Source: Dastarcus helophoroides
Taxonomy: Eukaryota; Arthropoda; Insecta; Coleoptera; Bothrideridae
DNA: 64,000 bases
Direction: 5' to 3'
NCBI GenBank assembly: GCA_028583605.1
Contig: CM053327.1
Location: 22,617,629-22,681,628 of the forward strand
The position numbers and the translations under genes were made by a program. How positions within the stretch are numbered: position 1 is the first letter of the stretch; every line of letters starts with the position of its first letter. Below are positions 24,200 through 34,789 of the stretch, in pieces. The notes beneath the pieces were generated by a model, which was given only the letters and a program-made list of their open reading frames with translations, ran no database searches and had not been told where the DNA came from.

Positions 24200-26040
24200 A
24201 GACTTCCAAACATTACCATTTTTTCTTCAAAATTCGTCATTTTCTTGAAATTTTGAAACTCAATCGAAATATTAACTTTTTTCGCAAATTTGTTTTTTTT
24301 ATTATGAAATTTAAATTTATTATTAAAATTTGACTTCTTTTTTATTAAAATCCAATCTTTATAAAATTTTCAATTTTTATCTCAACATTTCGTTTTTTTC
24401 CTTCAAAATTGCCATTCTTTCAAATACGACTTTTTTTGGAAATGTGCACTTTTTGAAATTCGAAGTGTTTATCAATATTTGACCTTTTCTTCAAAAGTTG
24501 GACGATCTTTTGATAAAAAAGTAGAAACATTGAAAACATTTTTTTGGTAATTTTAAAATTTTCTAGAAGTACAAAAATTCTAGAAAACTTTCTTTGCAAA
24601 TTTCAAAGTTTTGTAGATTTTTTTTAAATTCAATTTTCTGACAATTCCTGTTTGTTTCTCAAAATGTTGACATTTACCTCAATATTGGATCATTTCTGAA
24701 GTCATGGTGGGGCACTTGTCTCCCCTTGACTCAAGCAATCAAGAAAAAATAAATATTCAACCCTGCAAATTTTGACTTTTTCTCAAAATTGGCACTTTTT
24801 TCAAAATTTAACAAAATTGATGACTGAGATATTTTGTATTTCTACTAAATTTCGATGTTTTTCTTAAAATTTCAATCTTTTTCTCGTAATAACTTTTTCT
24901 GCATTTTTGTTTTTACAAATTTAAATTGTATTACTAGGAAATTCATCTAAGATTTTTTCAAAATTCCTTTTTTTTTTCATAAACTTCTCTCCTAAAAATT
25001 TGGTTGTTTATGCAAATGGATTGATTTTTTTTCTCAGAATTCGTCTTTTTCTCGAAATTTTTATTTCTTTCTTTTCAAAATTCGTTTTTTTTTTTAATTT
25101 CGTTTTTATTCACAAAACTTGAGTTTTTTCTTAAAATTTTTTCCCAATTTCAAGGTTTTTCTCGAAATTTCCGTTATTTTTCTTAACATTAATTTTTATT
25201 GAAATTATCCACCTGCTAGAATCAGAACTTTCGTATATTTTGACTGTTTACTTAAAATTTGCCTTTTTCTCGAAATTTTTATATTTCAAAATTAGGTATT
25301 TAATACTTCTGGAAATGACTTTTTCTTCAAAATTGATATTTTTTTTGAAATTTCGATCTTTTATTCGAAATTTAAATATTTTTATTTTGTTTTAAAATCT
25401 GTTTTTGAAAATTTAATTTTTTTCTTGAAATTCGTCTTTTTCTCGAAATTTCACAATTTTTCTCAAATTCGTCTTTTCGAAATTTACACTTTTATGATCT
25501 AACAAATGTCAGCTTTTTTCAAAGTTCGTTTTTCTCTAAAAATTTCTATTTTTTTTTTTTTGTTCAAAAGTCGTCTTTTTCATAAACACTCAAAATTTGA
25601 CTATTTTTTCAAAATTTAACTTTCTGTGGGAAATTTTTATTGTTTTCTTTAAATTTCGTCTTTTTCATCGAAATTCGGGTTTTTTATTGTTTCATTCGTT
25701 CTCAGATTTCCGTTTTATTCCACAATACAATTTTTTTCTGAAAATTGATTTTCTTTGACAAATTTCGACTGTCGAAATTTCGACCATTTTTCTAAAATGT
25801 CACCTTGTTTTCGAAATTCCATTATTGTAGGTTTATTTTTCCAAAAATTTGGATATTTTGGTATTTCAATGTCTAGAAATTTTGACTAAATTCCAAAAGT
25901 TTCTGGAAATTTAAACTATTTCCTAGAAATTTATCTTTCTCTTCGAAATTTCGATCTTTTCTCTTAAAATAGGTGTTTTAATCTGAAACTTCTTTTTGGC
26001 ATTTTCATTAAAAAATCTTTTGTTTGTTTTTGAGATCCCT
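24200..26040 (-). repeat. Long T-rich irregular array
   Basis: About 1.8 kb in which almost every line is made of TTTTTC, AAATTTCG, GACTTTTT and TTCAAAATT words. It is T-rich on the plus strand throughout, so the bias is kept over the whole block. Spacing varies, so it is not a simple tandem satellite. Confidence 0.65.
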
Positions 26041-26496
26041 TCATTTTTTCCTAAAATAAAATTGTATTATTATTAAGTAGATGCTTTCTAGATTAATAAT
26101 TCGCAGTCATAGACTTCTCAGGTATGAGCGACAAAGCGGATTTTGTCGTAAAGCTTTACACAGGTGCCACCAAATGAGGCTTCCTGCAGAATGAAGGAGC
26201 TAGCAAATTTCCTTCTTCAGACATAGTCTTTTTCCTATCAATAGTAAACCAATGTGGATAGTTTTTGGCTAATTTAAACCCTTTTTTTTTCTCTGACAAC
26301 TTACTTACAAAGGAATTAATATTATAATCATTTATCAGTGTTTTTGTGATTTACTTCTTATATACTTAATTTTAAATAAAAGTAATAAATACTACTAAAT
26401 TTATTACAGCTTGGTAGATCTATCCAAAAGATCAAACTACTATCTTGAAAATTATCGAGCTATATAAAATAATAAATTGTAAATACTTGCAATTTT

Positions 26497-26718
26497 GGTG
26501 GAACGGACTGGTCCTTGGTTACCTTCAAAAATCGAAATACAATCCTTGTCTCTTGATACCAATAAAGATTAAAAACACAACAAAGGTTGCTCTAACGTGT
26601 TTTGATAGCCAAGCTGTCATCTTCAGAGAGATGATAGCTTGGTTATCAAAACATGTTAGAGCAACCTTTGTTGTGTTTTTTAATCTTTCTTGGTTTCGGG
26701 GGACAAGATTTGTATATC
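26497..26718. mobile_element. Short palindromic Penelope-like insertion with a 15-bp target duplication
   Basis: It starts GGTGGAACGGAC, as the element at 12806 does. The body is nearly one palindrome: AACACAACAAAGGTTGCTCT on the left arm returns inverted on the right. It is flanked on both sides by AATACTTGCAATTTT (26482-26496 and 26719-26733). A long duplication of about 15 bp fits Penelope-like or other retroposon insertion better than a DNA transposon. No coding capacity. Confidence 0.65.
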
Positions 26719-26830
26719 AATACTTGCAATTTTCAAAAATTATTTTATTTTCAATATTTATACTTCTCTAATCATATTTTTTTAATTTCAGGTTTGGGTT
26801 AGGAATGTTTGAATAATTAATTTAAATCAT

Positions 26831-26836
26831 TTTATT
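26831..26836 (-). terminator. AIMP1 polyadenylation signal
   Basis: AATAAA on the minus strand, about 30 nt after the AIMP1 stop codon. Confidence 0.55.
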
Positions 26837-26866
26837 CAGCATACAATGAGTCACTCTTCAGTATGA

Positions 26867-29175
26867 TTATTTTACTGGTACATTTTTCAATGTCTTTGCA
26901 ACAATAGGACCTTTTGCTGGCACCATCAAAGGAGTATTTTTATAGCAAGCTTGAAGTTGATCATTGGTGTGCAAATCTGGTGCCACAGTTTCAAAGATTT
27001 TCTTTTTAGGATTCATAACTGGGTCTGCATGTGGTTTGTAACCCTCACAGCAAACACGTTCCCCAGGGACTGACCCTGGTGGAGGCTGCAGTACTTCTAC
27101 ACCTTTCTCGCTGCTGGCACACATTACCATTGCCTCAGATAAAATGCCTCGCATCTGAAAATACCAATTAACACTGAACGTAAGTAAATTTAAAAAGAAA
27201 ATAAAACCACAACTTAAACCAGTAATTTTGGGTAGAAATGACCTATTTGTTATTTTACAGAAGAATGATAAGAGGAAAACTTGATAAGAATGAAATTGTG
27301 ATATACCTGTTAATAGCTATTACCAAGGAATACCTGATGAAAATGTCATAGAAGAAAATTAAAATAAGCAATATTTTTATCACCAATTTTAAGACACTTG
27401 AATGTTGTTTTCAATTTTGTAAAATAAAAGTACGGGGCCTATAAGAAAAAATGAAGTTTGCTGCAGTGACGGCGTTCATTAAAAAAAATGAAACGAAATA
27501 AACAGCATTCCTAAATACTCCATAAAAATCTGTTGTAATAATTTATTACACAATTTAAATCATAACTTGGGAAAAATGCAAACCTAAAAAAAGATAACTT
27601 CTCAGTTTAAAACAGGAATTTTAAAATAAAAACTTTTCACTCTTTGAGTTTATAAAAATCGAAATTTCTTACAAAGTCGACACTGGAATTTAGAGGAAAA
27701 AATCCAAATATTCATTAAATATCAATTTTTTTTTAAATCTATATTTTTTAGGGTCTTAGCTTGAAAAGCGAAAGTCAAAATTTTCAAAAATAAAAATTAA
27801 CATTTCTTTAATTTTTAAAAAAATTATAAGTCAAAATGTTGGAAAAAATATATGTACTAAAATACAAAATATAATAAATATGGTAACAATAAAAAACAGC
27901 TTGAATACCCTGCTAAGTTCTAAGAATGGGACATTAGGTACAAAATTAAAAAACTAAAAGTTACACACTTTTTTATCTATCTCTGCTAGTCCATAAAATA
28001 ATTGAAGGTTAGCTTATTACAGTCATATGTGACCGTAGTTCAGATCTTGCAATCGAAAAGTAGATATAGCAATTAAATCAAAATTGTAAGGTAATTCGAG
28101 ATATTGCATGGCAATTCTGAACATTACGGAGTAATTCATAATTCTTTAGAACTGCTACCTATTTGTGACAAAATGGACACATATTATGACCAGCGGTTTA
28201 TCTCTCAGTATCACAAAAAATCAAAAAAATGGTAAGAAAATAAGGTAGCAAAATTGATACATAAATCATAATTCGATGGGAGCCTAATATTATACTAAAT
28301 ACATTAAAATATCCTGACTAAAATCTAAGTGAAATGTAGTCAATTTTAGATTTTAACGGAGATTACTTTTTAACCTATACAAATACATTAATGCACTGAA
28401 CTGAACGCTATGGCTTAAAACAAGATCTAAATGAAAATGTGAGTTATCATCGAGGTTAAGGGGTAAAACCTTCCTTTTAATTTGAACATAAATAGCTTAC
28501 CTTAACTGGCTTAAGGTTACACAGCAACATAACAATCCTACGTCGCAAATCCTCAATTGCAACATGTTTAACAAGACCTGAACAAACAATTCGAGGTTTA
28601 AGTTCACCACAGTTGACTCTCAACACATATAAAGTATCAGCATCTGGATGGCGTTCAATATCTTCTATTTGGGCAACTCTTAGATCCAAAGAGCCAATAT
28701 CAATAGGTAAAGCCTCTTCAACTTCCTTTGGTTTTTTAGGAGTTTTTTCTTTTTTTGTTTCTTTGTCTTTAGTTTTACTCTTGCTGATTGTATTTTCAGA
28801 TTCAGCAGTATGAACAGTTGCTGCTACTTTTGGTTTTATAAAATTCTGAATTTCAGAAGAAGATTCCAGCTGATTTCTAATAGGAATTTGGGCAATGCCA
28901 TTTTTCATTTCTAATTCGATCAATTTCTTTTTAGCTTCTTCTACAGCTAGAGTCAGCTTTGCATTCTCTTCTCTTAATTGCTCTGCTAATACCTTGTTGT
29001 ACGTAGCTGTAACTTGTGCCAACTGAAAATGATTATAACAAGGTATATTTATACAAATAATAATAATAATAATAATAAATAAAATAGTTCTAACCTCATT
29101 TTTTAATTCGTCCAAAGTTTTTTTCGCTACTTCAGTATTTTCCTTTATTTTTTCCATTGGTACTTTAGAGGGCAT
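26867..29175 (-). CDS. AIMP1: Aminoacyl-tRNA synthetase complex-interacting multifunctional protein 1 (AIMP1, p43)
   Basis: Scaffold of the multi-tRNA-synthetase complex with a tRNA-binding EMAPII-like domain; cytosolic. Exons 29175-29095, 29022-28501, 27154-26867 (891 nt, 296 aa; human 312). All junctions are GT-AG and in frame. Residues 1-75 are a heptad-rich coiled coil (AEQLREENAKL, EEAKKKLIELE). A Lys-rich linker follows (about 105-128). The OB-fold tRNA-binding domain starts at about residue 138 with LDLRVAQIEDIERHPDADTL and includes CSGLVKHV, LLCNLKPVKMRGILSEAMVM, GSVPGERV, NPKKKIFE and DLHTNDQ. I chose the Met at 29175 because it has a good AAA-ATG context and gives the usual length. 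An in-frame upstream ATG (29235) would add a basic/hydrophobic 20-residue extension. Intron 1 is only 72 bp and open in frame. Confidence 0.94.
29056..29080. repeat. (AAT)n microsatellite inside AIMP1 intron 1
   Basis: Seven AAT units plus a partial one in the 72-bp intron. On the gene strand it is in the open frame and would encode a run of Ile if the intron were kept. Confidence 0.8.
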
Positions 29176-29583
29176 TTTGAAAATATTTGAAAATATTCTT
29201 TTAATAAGGAAAGGTCTGTTAACAAAAAGCACCATCAACCAACTTCTTTACAGCAATTATTGCACAATTCAAACCCTTGGAATCTTTGAAAGCACAAGTA
29301 TTTTATATGCAAGAAAGCTGATTTCCAAATATGATTTAGAAACAATTTCCCCGAGATACTAAGATATTTCTCGTTTTTTATGGATTTAATATAAAAAAGT
29401 GAAATATGCATATGCTTTTGACATTTTCAATTTTTTTTGCCAACATTGCCAACAGCATATAATATAATTTGATTTGAATTGGACCATTACTACCAATCAT
29501 AAGATAATAAAAGTGTGGCAGCCCTATGACATTTCTTAACGATGTTCCGTGTTCTGGAAATCCTCATCTAAATATTCTAAATA

Positions 29584-29952
29584 TAGTCCATTTCAGATAA
29601 ATCTTCATCACACTAGGCACTGAACTTATTTTGTAGCGGCAACAGCAATAACTAGTAATATTTAGACATGATCGAGTGGCAACGCTGTTACATTTTTTAA
29701 TGATGTTCTGTGTTTTTATATTTTATGTCAATGTCAGCTGAAAATTATTAAATTATTAATAATGCTAAATAATATGCTAAACATTTAGTCTGGTGCCAAA
29801 CAACCTCTGAAAAAATATAGGCAACACATTAATCATCAAAATGTTTTACCCGTGAAGGCAGCTTTAGTTCTGGTGTTTTTTTAGTAACTTCTCTAAAGTT
29901 TTATTTAATACTTCACAGCCTACTCTTATGCACATTTATCTAAAATGGATTA
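29584..29952. mobile_element. Small MITE with ~19-bp inverted ends
   Basis: The left end TAGTCCATTTCAGATAAAT is matched by an inverted right end (ATTTATCTAAAATGGATTA). An internal word (ATAGGCAACACATTAATCA...GCAGCTTTAGTT) recurs inverted near 8140-8205, and the left end recurs near 6434. At least two further partial copies of the family therefore lie in the window. No coding capacity. No clear target duplication. Confidence 0.5.
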
Positions 29953-30204
29953 TCGAATGACTCGTCTTCATAATTGTTAATGTGTTAAATATTTCAAACT
30001 TGTTCGTTAACTGATTAAAGGATTTGTGATACATGCTCAGAATGTTTGTACTTTAGCAGGTCTGACACATACTTTCCTCCCACCCTTTTGACCGAAATGA
30101 AAAATGTATTCGGTGGCGAGCATTATATGTACAACACGTCGTATAGAAGTATTAAATATATGCAATACACATATGGTTTGCTTGTGTTGCTCCGGTCTCG
30201 CAAC

Positions 30205-30258
30205 ATTTCGACATCGGGAATAATAGAAGAGCGGCAGCGACCTGCCGCTTGTCGAAAT
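30205..30258 (+). other. Nested hairpin
   Basis: Outer arms ATTTCGAC (30205-30212) and GTCGAAAT (30251-30258) enclose a perfect 7-bp stem, GCGGCAG (30231-30237) with CTGCCGC (30242-30248), loop CGAC. The spacing is lopsided (18 nt left, 2 nt right). Function unknown. Confidence 0.4.
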
Positions 30259-30873
30259 TTTAGTTTCGAACATATGGCAACCCTGCTCCGAGATCATTCG
30301 TAAATTCTTTCCTGTGACAAATTGGCAATGCACAGTCAGATGTCAACAAACTGCTAACACTAACACAAACTTTTTTGTCGGATAACAAAGTCGTTTTACC
30401 CATGCTCCACCACATTCCCTTTCTGAAATAAGTTTACCATCTGCAAGAACTAGATTATCTGAGTAAAACAGTGCATTTTTGTAAAGGTTATGATAAAAGT
30501 GTCACTAGTCGACATATGAAAGATTCTTGACTCATTTTTCAAGAATTATGGGACATTGTATTATACATTAATTTCATCATCTAAAGGATATAAACTCCGA
30601 TCAAAAGAATACTTGAACTCTTAAGATAGTTTTGTGCTAACGTAAAGGAGATGCAAAATGTTGGATGCTGCACACATGATGCCTGCAGATATCAGGATAC
30701 TAAAACTTGACCACTTTCTATAGATTGTGAATACATTACTAGTTTTGTTTGATTTGAGGTGATGAGGCAATTATATGCTGTAATCCCACTAGATGATCAA
30801 TTTTTATAAAAAAAAACCTCACCTCATGGTCATTGACCCTGATCCTAAAACACGTACATACATATTACATAAA

Positions 30874-31620
30874 CTAGTCGGGTGTATCACCCGCCGAGGC
30901 GGGTGGGTCACTATCTCTAAGTGAAACACTATCTTCGAGTGAAACACTATCTTCTAGTGGAACACTATCGGTAAGCGGATCACGCGTCGCGAGCGGATCG
31001 TTCGGTAATTGCGTGGGAACGACGCGCGACCGGTCGTTAGGGTCGCGATAGGGGAAGTCGTCGGCGTGGCTTAATCGACGTCTTCATATAATTTTTCGGA
31101 GACACAGACTGCGTTTCGATCATAGATAAATGTAAGAAGGGACGCTCCGTATTTTATGTTATTTCGGTGGGAGCGGTCGCTAGGGACGCGATAGGGGAAG
31201 TTGTGGGCGTGGTTTAATCGTTGTCATGCAATATTTTGGGAGTAATAGACCCGTTACGAACATAGATTTATATGCGAGAGAAAGAGGCGCTTTGTATTTT
31301 TTTATAGGATTTCGTCGGGTGTATCACCCGTCGAGGCGGGTGGGTCACTATCTCTAAGTGAAACACGATCTTCGAGTGGAACAGTGTCTGTAAGTGGATC
31401 ATTCGATGTCGGTGGATCAAGCGTCGCGAGCGGATCGTTCGGTAATTGCATGGAAACGACGCGCGACCGGTCGTTAGGAACGCGGTAGGGGAAGTTGTGG
31501 GCATGGCTTGATCGTTGTCATAGAATGTTTTGGAGTTATAGACCCGCTAAGAACATAGATTTATATGCGAGAGAAGGGACGCCTCGTATTTTATAGGATT
31601 TCGATGAAAATTGGAATGAA
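30874..31620 (-). repeat. Duplicated Helitron 3'-terminal region inside unit A
   Basis: The terminal region (CGGGTGTATCACCCG...GGATCGTTCGGTAATTG) occurs at 30879 and again at 31316, a 437-bp period. The inner copy lacks CTAG and its hairpin has one mismatch (CACCCGTC). A GC-rich sub-repeat (GATAGGGGAAGTYGTSGGCG) occurs near 31045, 31188 and 31486. A 17-18-bp minisatellite (AGTGAAACACTATCTTCG) repeats 3-4 times at about 30920-30972. Confidence 0.7.
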
Positions 31621-33117
31621 AACGACATTGTTCAAATAGTAATTTATGTATTATTCGGAAAATGTAAGAATAATAATAATAATTTATTAAACCAATACAA
31701 CAAAGTTATATAAAATGAATGTAACTTAAGAAAATCATTTTTTTGTTAAAATAAATATGTATCTGTAAAATATAAATTTCTGATTTGTGGAATTCAATAT
31801 TTTTTATGGGTTAGGATTATCATTTGCACATATCTGAATAAAATAATAGAATTTTAAATTGAGAGGAGATACTTAAACAGAAATTTTTTAACATGTTCTC
31901 TTATTAGAATTAAAAGTTGAAAACTTCTTTTGTAATTGTGTTTTTCTAAAATTTTGGCGTTAAACATATATATCTAAAAAATTCAACTTCATCTTGAAAT
32001 ATAATTTATTAACCAAAATTTGAAATAAAGTAACACTTTAATCATAAAATCTAGATCGTTTTAAGTAATCTTGCAACAATTATAATTTTTCTTTTAAATT
32101 TCGAATGTCGAGTGTTCAAAAATGATATTTCGATTTAAATTTTCTATATTCTTCCTATATCTATAATTATCTATACTTTGAATAAAAGCAATACATTTTC
32201 AAAAAAAGATATAAATTTTAATTCTATAGTTTAAATTTTTTTCCGAAATATCAAAGAAAAATATTTCGCACCTTTAAAATTAAGGTTGAAATTCTAAGAA
32301 AACCATCATTTGTTTTCTTTCTGTCCCATTTTGTATCACTTGTATACTCATTTCAGAAGAGTTTCATATGTGGTTGGATTACCGCACTGAATACCCATGC
32401 AGTTTTAAAATTCCTTTTTCCCCTTATTCCTGAAGAATCCCGCTACGTTGGCAACCACAACATCCAACATTTTATTAGTTTCTTGTCATTGTCCCATCCT
32501 GGAAGAAGTATATTTCTGTAAAAGGCCTTAAAGCAATTTTAAATATACTACATATAAAAATTAATGATATTTGTAGAATAAATCTATCTTCCTTTTTGAA
32601 CTTTCTGGAGATTTTAAGTGTTTTTGTTTCATTTAACATCTAAAAGCAGCTGCAGCAGGTGCAACTACTATGATGTCCTCTATTTTTGGGCGATAAAATA
32701 ATTCAAAGCACATAGCGCTTTTTTATCATCAAAAATATTTACTGGTGCAACTGGGCCTTAATTAAACATTTTGCACAGGGCCCGTTGAAAGCTAGCTACG
32801 ACATTGAAATGTTTGTAAAAACTTAAAATTATTTTTTCTAAATGTTGATCTTATATTTTAATTTGTGGGTCTGGGTTTTAATTTCAATGTTGCCTGTTTT
32901 TTTTTCTATTTTTAACTTAAATGTACTTACCTTATTTATGGGCCTGCTTTAGATGAGAATAACTTGCCTTGCTGCTTTTGTCGATTAATATCTATCAAGT
33001 TAACTTTTATCAAGAAAGTCCTTCGAAAAACGTCGGACAAAACAGACAGGAATGTAGTTACACTAAAAAAATGATGAAATTTTAATAAAAATATACTAAA
33101 TTGTCGATATATACTTG

Positions 33118-33338
33118 TTAAAAAGACCTAATGATGATCGAGAGAAGTTGTGAATCCACGAAAGGCAAAAATGCTCCGATTCTTTCGGCTGAAACGGTTT
33201 TGACACAAATCTCTTTGATTGTTCCTCGCATGTCGGCAGATAGTTTTAAAACTGTGAGTCGCCCGCCGCGGTATTCTCCAATAGGAATTTCGATAATCGG
33301 CGCGTTAAATTCAAATTTGTACGTCGTATGGTCTACAA
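33118..33338 (-). pseudogene. Exon-like fragment carried by Helitron unit A
   Basis: Minus-strand open frame just after a plausible acceptor (TTTGTAG at about 33345-33339). It reads TYKFEFNAPIIEIPIGEYRG, then LTVLKLSADMRGTIKEICVK, and ends in a stop at 33118. Codon use and GC content are gene-like compared with the AT-rich surroundings. I do not recognise the family. In unit B the same fragment (about 41655-41870) carries small insertions that break the frame. It is probably the last exon of a captured host gene. Confidence 0.4.
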
Positions 33339-34789
33339 ATGTACAATGCAAAATTCGGGTTTTTGTGCGACACTACATACATATGGGCCGTCGGCACATA
33401 TTTACTCGTTTTAAGATAAATATCTGCTCGTTGTTCTTTCTTGCTAAATTATCCAGTTTATTTATACACATAAAACTTATTTCTACTTAATTTTACGCCT
33501 TAAATGAAGAAAGTGTCATCACATAACCTCGAATAATAAAAGATGAACATTTTCAATTTTCAGAGAAAAGTACTGACATTTAAACAATTCAATACATTTT
33601 ACAAACTAATTCGGGTTAATCTTCTCACATTTTTCCCGTTAAACACCATAATTCGATGACACAAAATTGCTGCATTTTTGTAGCCGCAAATGCGTCACTT
33701 TTTGACTTTCTAATTTCATATTTTCAACGAATTTTCCGGCACCATTTTCATAAATTTCTGGATCCACATCATTGCACATTCAGCTTCGAAAATCTCGGCT
33801 TCTTTTCAAAATTTCGGTTTGCTATCAAAAATGAATGATTTTTAGATATTTAATCGGGATTGGCGAGAGCGCGCGTGGCTACCGGATGCGTGCGCCTACC
33901 GGATTTACCTGAAATCCTCCAAATGCCGTAATCTCCGTCGGAAAAGCGGAGGCCCCGTTTTAACTTTTAAAATTCGTCACCGCCACGTTCGCCGTCGCAT
34001 AGTTGTTAACAACTATGATTAAGAAAATACGATATAATTTTATCTTTGGTTTACTGCAATATCATTAAAATGACAAATTTTAACGCGATTATAAATAATT
34101 TTAAAAACTGTCAAACATCGGCCATAGATATTATTAAATATAATAGAAAATGTTCGTACCTATCGATTATTATTATATTCGATTAATTGTTTAATAAGTT
34201 TAAAAAGCAAAAATTATAACGATTACATTATTAAATAATAACAATTTACTAAATTAAATGTACGGTTCGACGGTACGGTTATTTAATTTAATATCGATAT
34301 CTTAAAATCAATCATTTTGATTAATCGATTAATCGAAATATGTAACATGCAACAAAAATTAATTTTATACATCATATTATTTAATTCTATTAAAATGAGC
34401 AAACGGAAATATTAAATATGAATGATATTTTTAATAATATTTCAATCGTAATCGAATTAAAATAGTTTTGATTTAAATACAATTCATATTAAGTTATGTA
34501 CATGAATGGGGTTTTAGATTCATTTTGATTGACAGCAAAATTATTTTATTTCGAAAAATAATAATAAAACCATCCGTTAGGTAAATTATTATTAAAAATT
34601 ATTAATTACAGAAGATTGATATCTAACCTTTAACAATGTATTTTACAATAAAATAAAATTTAAGCACTTCTTAATTTAACTGTCAGGATCATTCATAGCT
34701 TTAAGCTTAAACATAAATCGCTAACAGTCACAGAATATCTCCTGACATTTAAACAAATAGAATTTTCATAGAATATGTGCAATGTTGCC

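Larger units (their letters stand above)
29176..30873. other. Upstream region of AIMP1 up to the Helitron array
   Basis: No gene recognised. Contains a MITE (29584-29952) and a nested hairpin (30205-30258). The open frames on both strands at 30037-30333 overlap each other and the hairpin and match nothing I know. Confidence 0.4.

Noticed and set aside
29095..29235. Longer AIMP1 start giving a mitochondrial-like N-terminus
   Set aside because: The internal ATG at 29175 has a better start context and gives the usual AIMP1 length; the extension remains possible.
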